Positions 51,628 to 60,563 of a stretch of DNA of 64,000 nt are shown here, piece by piece. This DNA comes from Pseudomonas sp. B20(2017) (lineage in GTDB: Bacteria; Pseudomonadota; Gammaproteobacteria; Pseudomonadales; Pseudomonadaceae), in the NCBI RefSeq assembly GCF_002113125.1, contig NZ_NEJP01000019.1:1-64000 (forward strand). The letters are read 5' to 3'. The notes under the pieces were generated by a model. That model was not told the origin of the DNA, ran no database searches, and saw only the letters and a program-made list of their open reading frames with translations. The position numbers and the translations under genes were made by a program. Numbering within the stretch: position 1 is the first letter of the stretch; each line of letters starts with the position of its first letter.

Positions 51628-53114
51628 TAATGCTCCGGAACCCCGAGCGGCTGCTCGGCAGGTTTATCAGATGGGGCCGGTAACGGCTTTTGCGGCACGG
51701 TCGGGCCAGCGCTGACGATGACCAGTTTATCCGTGCTCAAGTGTTTGTTCAGGACGTCGCGAACCTGCTCGACCGTCAGGCTCTGAGACTGACGCATGAA
51801 GTCGTCCAGATAGCTCAGCGGCAGGTTGTAGAAACCCATGGCGCCGAGTTGACCGACGATATCGGCATTGCTCGCGGTGGACAGCGGGAAGCTGCCGGCC
51901 AGTTCGCGCTTGGCGTCGTCGAGCTCTTTCTGGGTCGGACCGGTCTTGAGGTAGTCGGCGAGCACGTCCTGCACCAGTTTCAGGGTGCCTTCGCTCATTT
52001 CCGCGCGGGTCTGCAGGTTGATCATGAACGGACCGCGAGCCTGCATCGGGCTGAAGGCCGAATACACGCCGTAGGTCAGGCCGCGCTTCTCGCGGACTTC
52101 GCTCATCAGCCGGGTGCCGAAACCGCCACCGCCGAGGATCTGGTTGCCCATCGACAGCGCGGCGTAGTCCGGGTCATCGCGGTCGATGCCCAGTTGCGCA
52201 ATCATCAGGTTGGTCTGCTTCGACGGAAACTCGATGTGGCCGATGCCTGCTTTCGGTTCGGTCGGTTGCTTCACTTTCGCCAGCGCTGGGCCTTTTGGCA
52301 GCGCAGCGGACACCTGATTGGCAATCGCCTCGGCTTCGCTGCGGGACAGATCGCCCACCAGCGCAATCACCACGTTGCCGGCCGCGTAGGCCTTGGCGTG
52401 AAACTCACGCAGTTGCGCCAGCGTGATCTTCGGCACGCTTTGCGCATTGCCGTCGCTGGCGTGGGCGTACGGGTGATTGCCGTACAGACGCTTCATCAGC
52501 TCCAGGCTGGCGAGTTTGCCGGGGTTCTGTTTCTGGTACTCGAAACCGGCGAGCATCTGGTTCTTGATGCGCGCGAAGGAGTCGGCCGGGAAGGTCGGTT
52601 TACCCACCACTTCCGAGAACAGCTTCAGCGCCGGCTCGCGTTTGTCGGCAGCGCTCAGGCTGCGCAGCGACGCGATGGCCATGTCTTTATAGGCGCCGTT
52701 GCCGAAATCCGCGCCCAGGCCTTCGAAGCCTTGAGCGATGGCGCCGACATCCTTGCCCGCCACGCCTTCGTTGAGCATGGCGTTGGTCAGCAGGGCCAGG
52801 CCCGGCGCGTTGCCGTCCTGGCTGCTGCCGGCGGAGAAGATCAGGCGCATGTCGAACATCGGCAGTTCGCGAGCCTCGACGAACAACACCTTGGCGCCTT
52901 CGGCGGTGTTCCAGGTCTGCACGTCGAGCTTGCGGCTGGCCGGGGGCTTGCCGTCGAGTTCGGCCAGTGATTGCAGCTTCTGGCTGGACTTGGCGTTATC
53001 CAGCGCTTCGCTGGCCTTGGTGTTGTCGCTCGGCACCAGATAGAACGCGGCCGAGCCGATAATGGCCACGGCAATCAGGCCGAGCAGCAGGCGTGGGGTT
53101 TTGCGCTCACTCAT
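51627..53114 (-). CDS. M16 peptidase family, inactive-type partner
   Basis: 495 residues with one N-terminal membrane segment (LLLGLIAVAIIGSAAFYLVP) followed by two M16 lobes. The zinc motif HxxEH is missing where it should be (around LLTNAMLNEG), so this is probably the non-catalytic partner that binds substrate. C-terminal RxxY-type features (RKRGLTYGVYSAFSP-like EKRGLTYGVYSAF) remain, as in the second subunit of bacterial M16 heterodimers. It overlaps the catalytic partner's stop by eight bases and rsmD by one. Positional equivalent of PA0371. Confidence 0.9.
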   Translation of the reverse strand: MSERKTPRLLLGLIAVAIIGSAAFYLVPSDNTKASEALDNAKSSQKLQSLAELDGKPPASRKLDVQTWNTAEGAKVLFVEARELPMFDMRLIFSAGSSQDGNAPGLALLTNAMLNEGVAGKDVGAIAQGFEGLGADFGNGAYKDMAIASLRSLSAADKREPALKLFSEVVGKPTFPADSFARIKNQMLAGFEYQKQNPGKLASLELMKRLYGNHPYAHASDGNAQSVPKITLAQLREFHAKAYAAGNVVIALVGDLSRSEAEAIANQVSAALPKGPALAKVKQPTEPKAGIGHIEFPSKQTNLMIAQLGIDRDDPDYAALSMGNQILGGGGFGTRLMSEVREKRGLTYGVYSAFSPMQARGPFMINLQTRAEMSEGTLKLVQDVLADYLKTGPTQKELDDAKRELAGSFPLSTASNADIVGQLGAMGFYNLPLSYLDDFMRQSQSLTVEQVRDVLNKHLSTDKLVIVSAGPTVPQKPLPAPSDKPAEQPLGVPEH

Positions 53115-54462
53115 GAGTCGTCTCCAGTGGCAGGACGTGGGCGACGCTGAGACGTTCGCGGGTGAAATACAGCTTGGCAGCGTTCTGGATGTCTTGCGGG
53201 GTGACGCTTTCCAGATCGGCCAGTTCGGTGTCCATCAGCTTCCACGACAGGCCGACGGTCTCCAGCTGCCCGATGGCGGTGGCCTGGCTGGTAATCGAAT
53301 CGCGTTCGAAAACCAGGCCGGCGATGACTTGCGCACGCACGCGCTCCAGCTCTTCAGCGGACGGTGCGGTGGTTTTCAGCTGTTCCAGCAGTTTCCACAG
53401 GCCGGCTTCAGCCTGGGCCATGGTCTTTTTCTTCTGGGTGTTCGGCGTGGCCGACAGGGTGAACAGACTGTCGCCACGGGTGTAGGCGTCGTAGCTCGAC
53501 GAACCGCCGGACACCAGCTCTTCGCCGCGCTCCAGTTGGGTCGGGATGCGACCGCTGTAGCCGCCGTCCAGCAGCGCCGAAATCAGGCGCAAGGCGTTGA
53601 CCGAGCGTTTGTCTTCGGCGGTGGCGATGCTCGGGACGTTGAAACCGAGCATCAGGCTTGGCAGTTGGGTCTGCACGTGCAGGGTGATCTGGCGTTCACC
53701 CGGTTCGGCCAGTTCCAGCGGCTTCTTCGCCGGCGGCACCTCGCGTTTCGCGATTGGCCCGAAATAGCGCTGGGCGAGGGTCTTCACCTCGTCCGGGGTC
53801 ACGTCGCCGACTACCACCAGCGTGGCGTTGTTCGGCACGTACCAGGACTGATACCAGTGACGCAGCTCTTCGACCGTCATCCGCTCAAGGTCGGCCATCC
53901 AGCCGATGGTCGGCGTGTGATAACCGCTGGCCGGGTAGGCCATGGCCTTGTAGCGCTCGTAAGCCTTGGACATCGGCTTGTCGTCGGTGCGCAGGCGCCG
54001 CTCTTCCTTGATGACTTCGATTTCCTTGGCGAACTCGTCAGCCGGCAGACGCAGATTGGCCATGCGGTCGGCTTCCAGTTCGAAGGCAACGCCCAGACGG
54101 TCGCGGGCCAGCACCTGGTAATAAGCGGTGAAGTCGTCGCTGGTGAAAGCGTTCTCTTCGGCGCCGAGATCGCGCAGGATCAGCGAGGCTTCGCCGGGGC
54201 CGACTTTCTCGCTGCCCTTGAACATCATGTGCTCGAGGGCGTGGGACAGACCGGTCTGGCCCGGGGTTTCGTAGCTGGAACCGACCTTGTACCAGACCTG
54301 CGACACCACCACCGGCGCGCGATGGTCTTCGCGCACGACGACCTTCAGGCCGTTGTCGAGGGTGAATTCGTGGGTCGGTTGCGGGGCGGCCGCCAGGGCC
54401 GAAAGGGGCAGGCAGACTGTGCTGAGCAGCAGGCCTGCGGCGCGGCGGGCTAGAGCATTCAT
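53107..54462 (-). CDS. M16 zinc peptidase, catalytic partner
   Basis: 451 residues with a signal peptide-like start (RRAAGLLLSTVCLPLSALAA). The inverted zinc motif HxxEH is intact in SHALEHMMFKGSE, with the third ligand Glu downstream (about ENAFTSDDFTAYYQ). It should cleave peptides in the periplasm as a heterodimer with the following M16 gene, which lacks the motif. Positional equivalent of PA0372. The ATG at 54462 lies about 56 bases from a MITE-like repeat element. Confidence 0.92.
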   Translation of the reverse strand: MNALARRAAGLLLSTVCLPLSALAAAPQPTHEFTLDNGLKVVVREDHRAPVVVSQVWYKVGSSYETPGQTGLSHALEHMMFKGSEKVGPGEASLILRDLGAEENAFTSDDFTAYYQVLARDRLGVAFELEADRMANLRLPADEFAKEIEVIKEERRLRTDDKPMSKAYERYKAMAYPASGYHTPTIGWMADLERMTVEELRHWYQSWYVPNNATLVVVGDVTPDEVKTLAQRYFGPIAKREVPPAKKPLELAEPGERQITLHVQTQLPSLMLGFNVPSIATAEDKRSVNALRLISALLDGGYSGRIPTQLERGEELVSGGSSSYDAYTRGDSLFTLSATPNTQKKKTMAQAEAGLWKLLEQLKTTAPSAEELERVRAQVIAGLVFERDSITSQATAIGQLETVGLSWKLMDTELADLESVTPQDIQNAAKLYFTRERLSVAHVLPLETTHE

Positions 54463-54517
54463 TCTTTTTTAAACCTGTTGGGCTGCCCGCTTGGTCTTAG
54501 CGTCGGCGGGCGAGAGG

Positions 54518-54786
54518 TAGGGCGTGTCATCGATCATTACCAGTACCGCGCCGTGCCTGATAGTGTGCAGGGCAAGGCGCGAGGAGTGCGGTTTGGTTGT
54601 TCCAAATAAGCTCCGAGCAACGCAGCCCTGCACACTATCAGGCCCGGCCCTCCGGGTGGTGCCTGAAAACGGGCCATACTGCGTTGCAGTCCTTGGGAAG
54701 GAAAGCACATTCCCTGCGGCCTGCGCCTTGTCTGGCCCGTTTTCAGGCGGCCACGCGGTACTGGTAATGATCGATGACACGCCCTA
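54518..54786. mobile_element. MITE-like element with perfect 33-bp terminal inverted repeats
   Basis: The 33-base ends (TAGGGCGTGTCATCGATCAT... at 54518 and its exact reverse complement ending at 54786) are perfect inverted repeats, with TA at the outer edge of both. Inside are two further inverted pairs: CCTGATAGTGTGCAGGGC (from 54556) with its complement (to 54642), and GCCTGAAAACGGGCCA (from 54661) with its complement (to 54748). It encodes no protein that I can support. The 269-bp size, TA borders and lack of coding fit a non-autonomous element mobilised by an IS630/Tc1-like transposase elsewhere. Confidence 0.8.
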
Positions 54787-55070
54787 GGATACTGATCCGT
54801 TTTACTGGCGGCCACGCCTATCAGGCCACTGATCGGTCTATAGGTTGTACGGGTTACCGGCAGAAGCTTTGAGTTTCTCAGCTAAACTCTGCGTTTTCGC
54901 CGACGATGCCGTTCCAGTCCTTCGTATTTAATGACCTTTGAGGTGCTTTTGGCGCCTCGACAAAATGTTGCGCGTGAACAAGCTGGGTGAAACACAGTCT
55001 GTTCTGCATCGAATATTTATTTGCCGGGGCGCCCCTGTGGCGCGTCGCTACCGTGAGATAGCCGTCCTCC
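54787..55070. other. Gap between the MITE-like element and ftsY
   Basis: I see no gene here. It should hold the ftsYEX promoter; no convincing -35/-10 pair stands out. Confidence 0.5.
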
Positions 55071-56582
55071 ATGTTTGGTTCCAACGACGACAAGAAGACC
55101 CCAGCTGCGGCTGGCGAGAAGAAAAGCCTGTTCGGATGGCTGCGCAAGAAACCGCAGGAACCCGTCATCGAACAGCCGACTGCCATTCCTGAGCCAGCCC
55201 CTGCGCCCGCTCCCGCAATAGAAGAAACGCCGGCACCGGTTGTGCTGCCGATTGCCGAACCGGTGTTGCAACCGGTGGCCGAGGCCGAGCCTGAAGCGCC
55301 GGCTGCCGCTGAGTTGCCGCTGACTCCGGCCAGTGAACCGTGGCTGACCTTGCCAGTGGCGGAAGAACCGGTGGCGCTGGTTGAAGAGGCTGCACCGCAC
55401 GTTACGCCGCCGATTCCTGCGCCGGTGGTGGAAGCCGCTCCTGTTATTCCAGAACCCGTGGTTGCTGCCCCGGTTGCCCCGATTGTCGAAGCGCCCGAGC
55501 CTGCACCTGCACCTGCACCTGCACCTGCACCTGCACCTGCACCTGCACCTGCACCTGCACCTGCACCTGCACCGGTCGCCGCAGCGCCAGTCGCACCTGT
55601 GGAAATTCAGGTTGAAACCCCGGTCCAGGCCCCGCGCACCGAAGAAGCCAAGGCCGGCTTCTTTGCCCGTCTCAAGCAGGGCCTGTCCAAGACCAGCGCC
55701 AGCATCGGCGAGGGCATGGCCAGCCTGTTCCTCGGCAAGAAAGCCATCGATGACGACCTGCTCGACGATCTCGAAACCCGCCTGCTGACGGCCGACGTCG
55801 GCGTCGAGGCGACTTCGGTGATCATCCAGCGCCTGACCCAGAAGGTCGCGCGTAAAGAGCTGGCCGATTCCGACGCCCTGTACAAATCCCTGCAGGCCGA
55901 GCTGGCCGCCATGCTCAAACCGGTCGAGCAGCCGCTGAAGATCGCTTCCCAGAACAAGCCGTTCGTGATTTTGGTGGTCGGCGTCAACGGCGCCGGCAAG
56001 ACCACCACCATTGGCAAACTGGCGAAGAAACTGCAACTGGAAGGCAAGAAAGTCATGCTGGCCGCCGGTGACACCTTCCGTGCCGCGGCTGTCGAGCAGT
56101 TGCAGGTCTGGGGCGAGCGCAACAAGATTCCGGTGATTGCCCAGCACACAGGCGCGGACTCGGCTTCGGTGATCTTCGACGCCGTGCAGGCCGCCAAGGC
56201 TCGTGGCATCGATGTGCTGATCGCCGACACCGCCGGTCGTCTGCACACTAAAGACAATCTGATGGAAGAACTGAAAAAGGTTCGTCGGGTGATCGGCAAG
56301 CTCGACGCCGATGCGCCGCACGAAGTGCTGCTGGTGCTCGACGCCGGCACCGGCCAGAACGCCATCAACCAGGCCAAGCAATTCAACCAGACCGTCGAAC
56401 TGACCGGCCTGGCGCTGACCAAGCTCGACGGCACCGCCAAGGGCGGGGTTATTTTCGCCCTGGCCAAGCAGTTCGGCCTGCCCATCCGCTACATCGGCGT
56501 CGGTGAAGGCATCGACGATCTGCGTACCTTTGAAGCCGAACCCTTTGTCCAGGCACTGTTTGCCGAGCGGGAGCGTTCATGA
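55071..56582 (+). CDS. ftsY: Signal recognition particle receptor
   Basis: 503 residues. A long acidic Pro/Ala-rich N-terminal region (about 1-195) precedes the NG domain. The G domain has GVNGAGKTTTIGKLA (about 302-316), the insertion box with AGDTFRAAAVEQL, DTAGR and LTKLDGTAKGG. It docks SRP-ribosome complexes at the inner membrane. The N-terminal region contains an exact 12-unit hexanucleotide repeat (CCTGCA) that encodes Pro-Ala repeats. It begins the ftsY-ftsE-ftsX operon: its stop overlaps the ftsE start (ATGA). Confidence 0.97.
   Translation: MFGSNDDKKTPAAAGEKKSLFGWLRKKPQEPVIEQPTAIPEPAPAPAPAIEETPAPVVLPIAEPVLQPVAEAEPEAPAAAELPLTPASEPWLTLPVAEEPVALVEEAAPHVTPPIPAPVVEAAPVIPEPVVAAPVAPIVEAPEPAPAPAPAPAPAPAPAPAPAPAPAPVAAAPVAPVEIQVETPVQAPRTEEAKAGFFARLKQGLSKTSASIGEGMASLFLGKKAIDDDLLDDLETRLLTADVGVEATSVIIQRLTQKVARKELADSDALYKSLQAELAAMLKPVEQPLKIASQNKPFVILVVGVNGAGKTTTIGKLAKKLQLEGKKVMLAAGDTFRAAAVEQLQVWGERNKIPVIAQHTGADSASVIFDAVQAAKARGIDVLIADTAGRLHTKDNLMEELKKVRRVIGKLDADAPHEVLLVLDAGTGQNAINQAKQFNQTVELTGLALTKLDGTAKGGVIFALAKQFGLPIRYIGVGEGIDDLRTFEAEPFVQALFAERERS
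55500..55571. repeat. CCTGCA hexanucleotide repeat in ftsY
   Basis: Twelve perfect copies of CCTGCA lie in frame in the acidic N-terminal region of ftsY and encode alternating Pro and Ala. Length change would add or remove two residues without a frameshift. Confidence 0.95.
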
Positions 56583-57250
56583 TTCGTTTCGAACAGGTCG
56601 GTAAGCGCTACCCGAACGGTCACGTCGGCTTGCATGAGCTGAGCTTTCGAGTCCGTCGCGGCGAGTTCCTGTTTGTCACCGGCCACTCTGGTGCCGGTAA
56701 ATCCACGTTGTTGCGCTTGTTGCTGGCAATGGAACGTCCGACCAGCGGCAAGCTGCTGCTGGCCGGGCAAGACCTGAGCACCATCAGCAATGCGCAGATT
56801 CCGTTCCTGCGTCGGCAGATCGGTGTGGTGTTCCAGAACCATCAACTGTTGTTCGATCGCACGGTGTTCAACAACGTCGCGCTGCCGTTGCAGATTCTCG
56901 GGCTGTCCAAGGTCGAGATCGCCAAGCGCGTCGACTCGGCGCTGGAGCGCGTGGCGCTGTCGGACAAGGCCGAGCTGTATCCGGGCGACCTGTCCACCGG
57001 TCAGCAACAGCGCGTCGGCATTGCCCGCGCCATCGTTCACCGTCCGGCCCTGCTGCTGGCGGACGAACCAACCGGTAACCTCGACCCGCGTCTGGCGGCC
57101 GAGATCATGGGCGTGTTCGAAGACATCAACCGTCTGGGCACCAGTGTGCTGATCGCCAGTCACGACCTGGCCCTGATTGCGCGTATGCGCCATCGCATGC
57201 TGACCCTGCAACGCGGCCGATTGATCGGCGACGGGGAGGCCGGCGTATGA
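56579..57250 (+). CDS. ftsE: Cell division ATP-binding protein
   Basis: 223 residues. ABC ATPase with Walker A GHSGAGKSTLLRL, signature LSTGQQQRVGIARAI (the FtsE form), Walker B LLLADEPTGNLDP and switch His SHD. With FtsX it controls periplasmic peptidoglycan hydrolases at the division site. It overlaps both ftsY and ftsX (ATGA-type overlaps). Confidence 0.97.
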   Translation: MIRFEQVGKRYPNGHVGLHELSFRVRRGEFLFVTGHSGAGKSTLLRLLLAMERPTSGKLLLAGQDLSTISNAQIPFLRRQIGVVFQNHQLLFDRTVFNNVALPLQILGLSKVEIAKRVDSALERVALSDKAELYPGDLSTGQQQRVGIARAIVHRPALLLADEPTGNLDPRLAAEIMGVFEDINRLGTSVLIASHDLALIARMRHRMLTLQRGRLIGDGEAGV

Positions 57251-58272
57251 GTGCAACACGCAGTCCGAAGGTTTCCGAGCGCGTGGCCCCGAAGGCCGCC
57301 GATCCGCAACCGCCAAAGAAGAAAAAGCACGACGATGACGACGGCCCGGACTTCGCTACGTTGTTCCGTGCCTGGATCGAAAGCCATCGCGCCAGCTGGA
57401 TCGACAGCCTGCGCCGTCTCGGCAAACAGCCGATCGGCAGCTTCTTCACCTGCATGGTGATGGCGGTTGCGCTGAGCCTGCCGATGGGCCTTTCGTTGTT
57501 GCTGAACAATGTCGAGCGCCTGGGCGGCTCGTGGCAGCGCGCGGCGCAGATCTCGCTGTACCTGGAGCTTGAGGCGACTCCGGCTCAGGGCGAAGCGTTG
57601 CGTGATCAGATCAAAGGCATGCCGGGCGTCGCTGATGCCGAATATGTCGGCCGCGATCAGGCGCTGGAAGAGTTCCAGCAGCAGTCCGGCTTGGGCGAAG
57701 CCCTGCGCGAGCTGCCGGAAAACCCGCTGCCGGGCGTAGTGCTGGTGACGCCGAACGAGGTCGACAAGCCGACCCTGGAAGCATTAAGACAAAAACTTTC
57801 CGAGCTGCCCAAGGTACAACAGGCGCAACTTGATCTAGTCTGGGTCGAGCGTCTGGCTGCCATCCTCAAGCTCGGCGACCGTTTCGTGTTCGGTCTGACG
57901 GTGTTGCTGGTTTCCGCATTACTTTTGGTGATAGGCAATACCATTCGTCTTCATATTGAAAACCGCCGCACCGAGATAGAAGTGATTAAACTCGTCGGCG
58001 GCACCGACAGCTATGTGCGTCGTCCCTTCCTTTATATGGGCGCGCTGTATGGCTTCGGTGCGGGGCTGCTGTCTTGGGGTGTTTTGGCGTTCGGCCTGAA
58101 CTGGCTGAACGACGCGGTGGTCGGGCTGGCCGGCTTGTACGGCAGTGATTTCGCACTGGCCGGCGTGCCAGTTGCCGACGGTCTGTCGCTCTTGCTTGGC
58201 GCAGTGCTGTTGGGTTATATCGGTGCATGGATTGCGGTCGCACGTCATCTCAGGGAGCTGGCGCCGAAGTAG
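57247..58272 (+). CDS. ftsX: Cell division membrane protein
   Basis: 341 residues. A basic, Lys-rich cytosolic start (about 1-50), then a first helix, an extracellular domain of about 120 residues, and three more helices at the C terminus (about 220-245, 268-290 and 310-330), the standard FtsX layout. The motif EIEVIKLVGGTDSYVRRPFLY is diagnostic. It works with FtsE to activate amidase regulators in the periplasm. The gap to rpoH is 116 bases and likely contains an rpoH promoter. Confidence 0.96.
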   Translation: MSATRSPKVSERVAPKAADPQPPKKKKHDDDDGPDFATLFRAWIESHRASWIDSLRRLGKQPIGSFFTCMVMAVALSLPMGLSLLLNNVERLGGSWQRAAQISLYLELEATPAQGEALRDQIKGMPGVADAEYVGRDQALEEFQQQSGLGEALRELPENPLPGVVLVTPNEVDKPTLEALRQKLSELPKVQQAQLDLVWVERLAAILKLGDRFVFGLTVLLVSALLLVIGNTIRLHIENRRTEIEVIKLVGGTDSYVRRPFLYMGALYGFGAGLLSWGVLAFGLNWLNDAVVGLAGLYGSDFALAGVPVADGLSLLLGAVLLGYIGAWIAVARHLRELAPK

Positions 58273-58388
58273 AATCTTTTTTTGCGCGTGATTGACCTTT
58301 CAGTGGTTAAGGAAACTTTCATTTGAGTTTCCGGTCAATTTTTCGCAATGCTGAAAAGCATGAGTATGTAAGTCGGAGGTTTTTCCGT

Positions 58389-59243
58389 ATGTCCAATTCT
58401 TTGCAACCTGCGTATGCATTGGTTCCAGGCGCAAACCTGGAAGCCTACGTGCACACCGTCAACAGCATTCCATTGCTGACGCCGGAGCAGGAGCGTGAAC
58501 TGGCCGAGAGTCTCTACTATGAGCAGGATCTGGGGGCGGCTCGGCAGATGGTGCTCGCCCACCTGCGGTTTGTCGTACACATCGCCCGTAGCTATTCCGG
58601 CTACGGTCTGGCTCAGGCTGACCTGATCCAGGAGGGTAACGTCGGCCTGATGAAGGCCGTGAAGCGTTTCAACCCGGAAATGGGCGTGCGTCTGGTGTCC
58701 TTCGCGGTGCACTGGATCAAGGCCGAGATTCACGAGTTCATCCTGCGCAACTGGCGAATCGTGAAAGTCGCGACCACCAAGGCCCAGCGCAAGCTGTTCT
58801 TCAACCTGCGCAGCCAGAAGAAACGTCTGGCCTGGCTGAACAACGAGGAAGTCCACCGTGTGGCGGAAAGCCTCGGTGTCGAGCCCCGTGAAGTGCGTGA
58901 GATGGAAAGTCGCCTGACCGGCCATGACATGGCCTTCGACCCGGCTGCGGAAGCGGACGATGACAGTGCTTTCCAGTCGCCGGCCAACTACCTGGAAGAC
59001 CACCGGTACGACCCGGCGCGTCAACTGGAAGATGCCGACTGGAGCGACAACTCCAATCACAACCTGCACGAAGCGCTGGAAGTGCTGGACGAACGCAGTC
59101 GCGACATCCTCTACCAGCGCTGGCTGGCAGAAGAGAAAGCCACGCTGCACGACCTGGCGCAGAAGTACAACGTGTCGGCCGAGCGGATCCGTCAGCTCGA
59201 GAAGAGCGCGATGAACAAGCTCAAGTTGTCGATTGCCGCGTAA
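58389..59243 (+). CDS. rpoH: Heat-shock sigma factor 32
   Basis: 284 residues, the size of RpoH. Sigma region 2 has ADLIQEGNVGLMKAVKRFNP and GVRLVSFAVHWIKAEIHEFI; the RpoH box region is around QRKLFFNLRSQKKRLAW; region 4 ends in YNVSAERIRQLEKSAMNKLK. It directs RNA polymerase to heat-shock genes. The start is ATG 58389, with GGAGG as ribosome binding site; the open frame begins 22 residues upstream. In Pseudomonas, rpoH translation is reported to be heat-controlled through a 5' mRNA structure, and the start region here should be checked for that. A clear terminator follows. Confidence 0.97.
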   Translation: MSNSLQPAYALVPGANLEAYVHTVNSIPLLTPEQERELAESLYYEQDLGAARQMVLAHLRFVVHIARSYSGYGLAQADLIQEGNVGLMKAVKRFNPEMGVRLVSFAVHWIKAEIHEFILRNWRIVKVATTKAQRKLFFNLRSQKKRLAWLNNEEVHRVAESLGVEPREVREMESRLTGHDMAFDPAAEADDDSAFQSPANYLEDHRYDPARQLEDADWSDNSNHNLHEALEVLDERSRDILYQRWLAEEKATLHDLAQKYNVSAERIRQLEKSAMNKLKLSIAA

Positions 59244-59259
59244 CCGGTAGTCCGACAAT

Positions 59260-59301
59260 AAAAAACGCCCCGATCAGTGATGATCGGGGCGTTTTTGTTT
59301 G
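59260..59301. terminator. Bidirectional terminator between rpoH and mtgA
   Basis: The perfect stem ACGCCCCGATCA / TGATCGGGGCGT has a GTGA loop. T-runs flank it on both strands (TTTTTGTTT on the plus strand; AAAAAA on its 5' side), so it can end both rpoH and the convergent mtgA. Confidence 0.9.
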
Positions 59302-59313
59302 CCTGTCAGAACG

Positions 59314-60036
59314 TCATTGGGCCCAGGGCGCGCGGCGCGAATCATTGAGTGTCAGCAGATAGCTGTCGCCACCCAGCTGACTCATCTGCTGGCGAATCCA
59401 GCCGGCCCGACGTGACACATAAGCGGTCGGATGACTGGCGCTCCAGACCCGGGGATTCGGCAGCACAGCCGCCAGATAACTCGCCTGCTGCCGGGACAGC
59501 GATTTGGCACCTACACCAAAGTGATGCCTTGCCGCCGCTTCGGCGCCGAACACGCCGTCATCCCACTCGACGCTGTTCAGATACACCTCGAGAATCCGCT
59601 GCTTGGGCCAGAACACTTCGATCAGTGCAGTGAACCATGCTTCCAGGCCTTTGCGCAGATAGCTGCGACCGGACCACAAGAACAGGTTCTTCGACACTTG
59701 CTGGCTTAGAGTGCTGGCGCCGCGAATCGAGCCGCCGAGTTCGTTGTGGGCCAGTGCGGCCTTGATCGCACTCAGGTCAAAACCCCAGTGCTCGGGGAAT
59801 TTCTGGTCTTCGCCGGCAATCACCGCGACCTTCAGGTCATCGGAGATCTCGTCCCACGGTTTCCACGTGCGTTGCAGATCGATTGGCTCGCCATCGACCC
59901 AGGATTCGATCTTGCGCTCGACCATCAGCGCCGTGCCCGGTGGCGGCACGAAGCGAAACACCAACACCAGCAATACGCTGCCGCCCGCGAACCAGAGCAG
60001 GGCCTTCGTGAAACGACGGAGAAATAAACGCAGCAT
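59314..60036 (-). CDS. mtgA: Monofunctional peptidoglycan transglycosylase
   Basis: 240 residues. One N-terminal membrane helix (ALLWFAGGSVLLVLVFRFV) anchors a GT51 transglycosylase domain. The catalytic Glu lies in VIAGEDQKFPEHWGFD. Further family motifs are RGASTLSQQVSKNLFL and EVYLNSVEWDDGVFGAEAAA. It polymerises lipid II glycan chains. ATG 60036. It is convergent with rpoH and divergent from the DUF423 gene. Confidence 0.96.
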   Translation of the reverse strand: MLRLFLRRFTKALLWFAGGSVLLVLVFRFVPPPGTALMVERKIESWVDGEPIDLQRTWKPWDEISDDLKVAVIAGEDQKFPEHWGFDLSAIKAALAHNELGGSIRGASTLSQQVSKNLFLWSGRSYLRKGLEAWFTALIEVFWPKQRILEVYLNSVEWDDGVFGAEAAARHHFGVGAKSLSRQQASYLAAVLPNPRVWSASHPTAYVSRRAGWIRQQMSQLGGDSYLLTLNDSRRAPWAQ

Positions 60037-60110
60037 AGAGATGGCTTGGCCGAACCGGTTGAGCGGGCCATTATACAGACCCTGCCGATCGAGTCTGACT
60101 GGAGTTCTAC

Positions 60111-60491
60111 ATGCTGCGTAGCTTTCTGATGCTGGCTGCCTTCTTTGGTTTCACCGGTGTCGGCCTCGGCGCATTCGCCGCCCATGGCCTGAAAAGCCGC
60201 CTGACCCCGGAGTACCTGGCGATCTTCCACACCGGCGTCACCTACCAACTGGTGCACGCACTGGCGCTGTTCGGCGTGGCGCTGCTGGCCACGCAGCTTC
60301 AGGGGCGTCTGGTCGCCTGGGCCGGCATCTCGTTCAGCATCGGCATACTGCTGTTCTCCGGCAGCCTGTACCTGCTGACCACCCTCGGCATCGGCAAGCT
60401 CGGCATCATCACCCCGTTCGGCGGTCTGGCATTCCTGATCGGCTGGCTGTGCCTCGGACTTGCCGCCTGGCGCCTGCAGCCAACCGCTTGA
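60111..60491 (+). CDS. DUF423 membrane protein (YgdD-like)
   Basis: 126 residues with four membrane helices, starting MLRSFLMLAAFFGFTGVGLG, followed by the DUF423 signature AFAAHGLKSRLTPEYLAIFHTG and VTYQLVHALALFGVALLA. Function unknown. It lies just upstream of the thiS promoter region. Confidence 0.9.
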   Translation: MLRSFLMLAAFFGFTGVGLGAFAAHGLKSRLTPEYLAIFHTGVTYQLVHALALFGVALLATQLQGRLVAWAGISFSIGILLFSGSLYLLTTLGIGKLGIITPFGGLAFLIGWLCLGLAAWRLQPTA

Positions 60492-60500
60492 CGCTTGGTG

Positions 60501-60530
60501 CTGACCTTTAGGTCATGATCGGGCTAGAAT
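60501..60530 (+). promoter_or_regulatory. Possible thiS promoter
   Basis: CTGACC (60501-60506) and TAGAAT (60525-60530) are spaced by 18 bases, about 35 bases before thiS. An inverted repeat TGACC-TTTA-GGTCA overlaps the -35 box. I see no TPP riboswitch in the short space before thiS. Confidence 0.4.
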
Positions 60531-60563
60531 GCCACCCCCTAAAAAGTGATGGCGGCGTTGCGC

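Noticed and set aside
54469..54787. Short open frames inside the MITE-like element, on both strands.
   Set aside because: They are products of the inverted repeats, with no family features and no ribosome binding sites.
55500..55571. The tandem repeat considered as a CRISPR array.
   Set aside because: Units are 6 bp, perfect, without spacers, and in frame inside ftsY.
55017..56381. A 454-codon minus-strand frame over ftsY with a long Cys-Arg repeat.
   Set aside because: The repeat is only the antisense reading of CCTGCA; the sense strand is a complete FtsY.
60531..60563. A TPP riboswitch before thiS.
   Set aside because: Only about 33 bases lie between the likely promoter and the start codon, and no THI-box sequence is seen.
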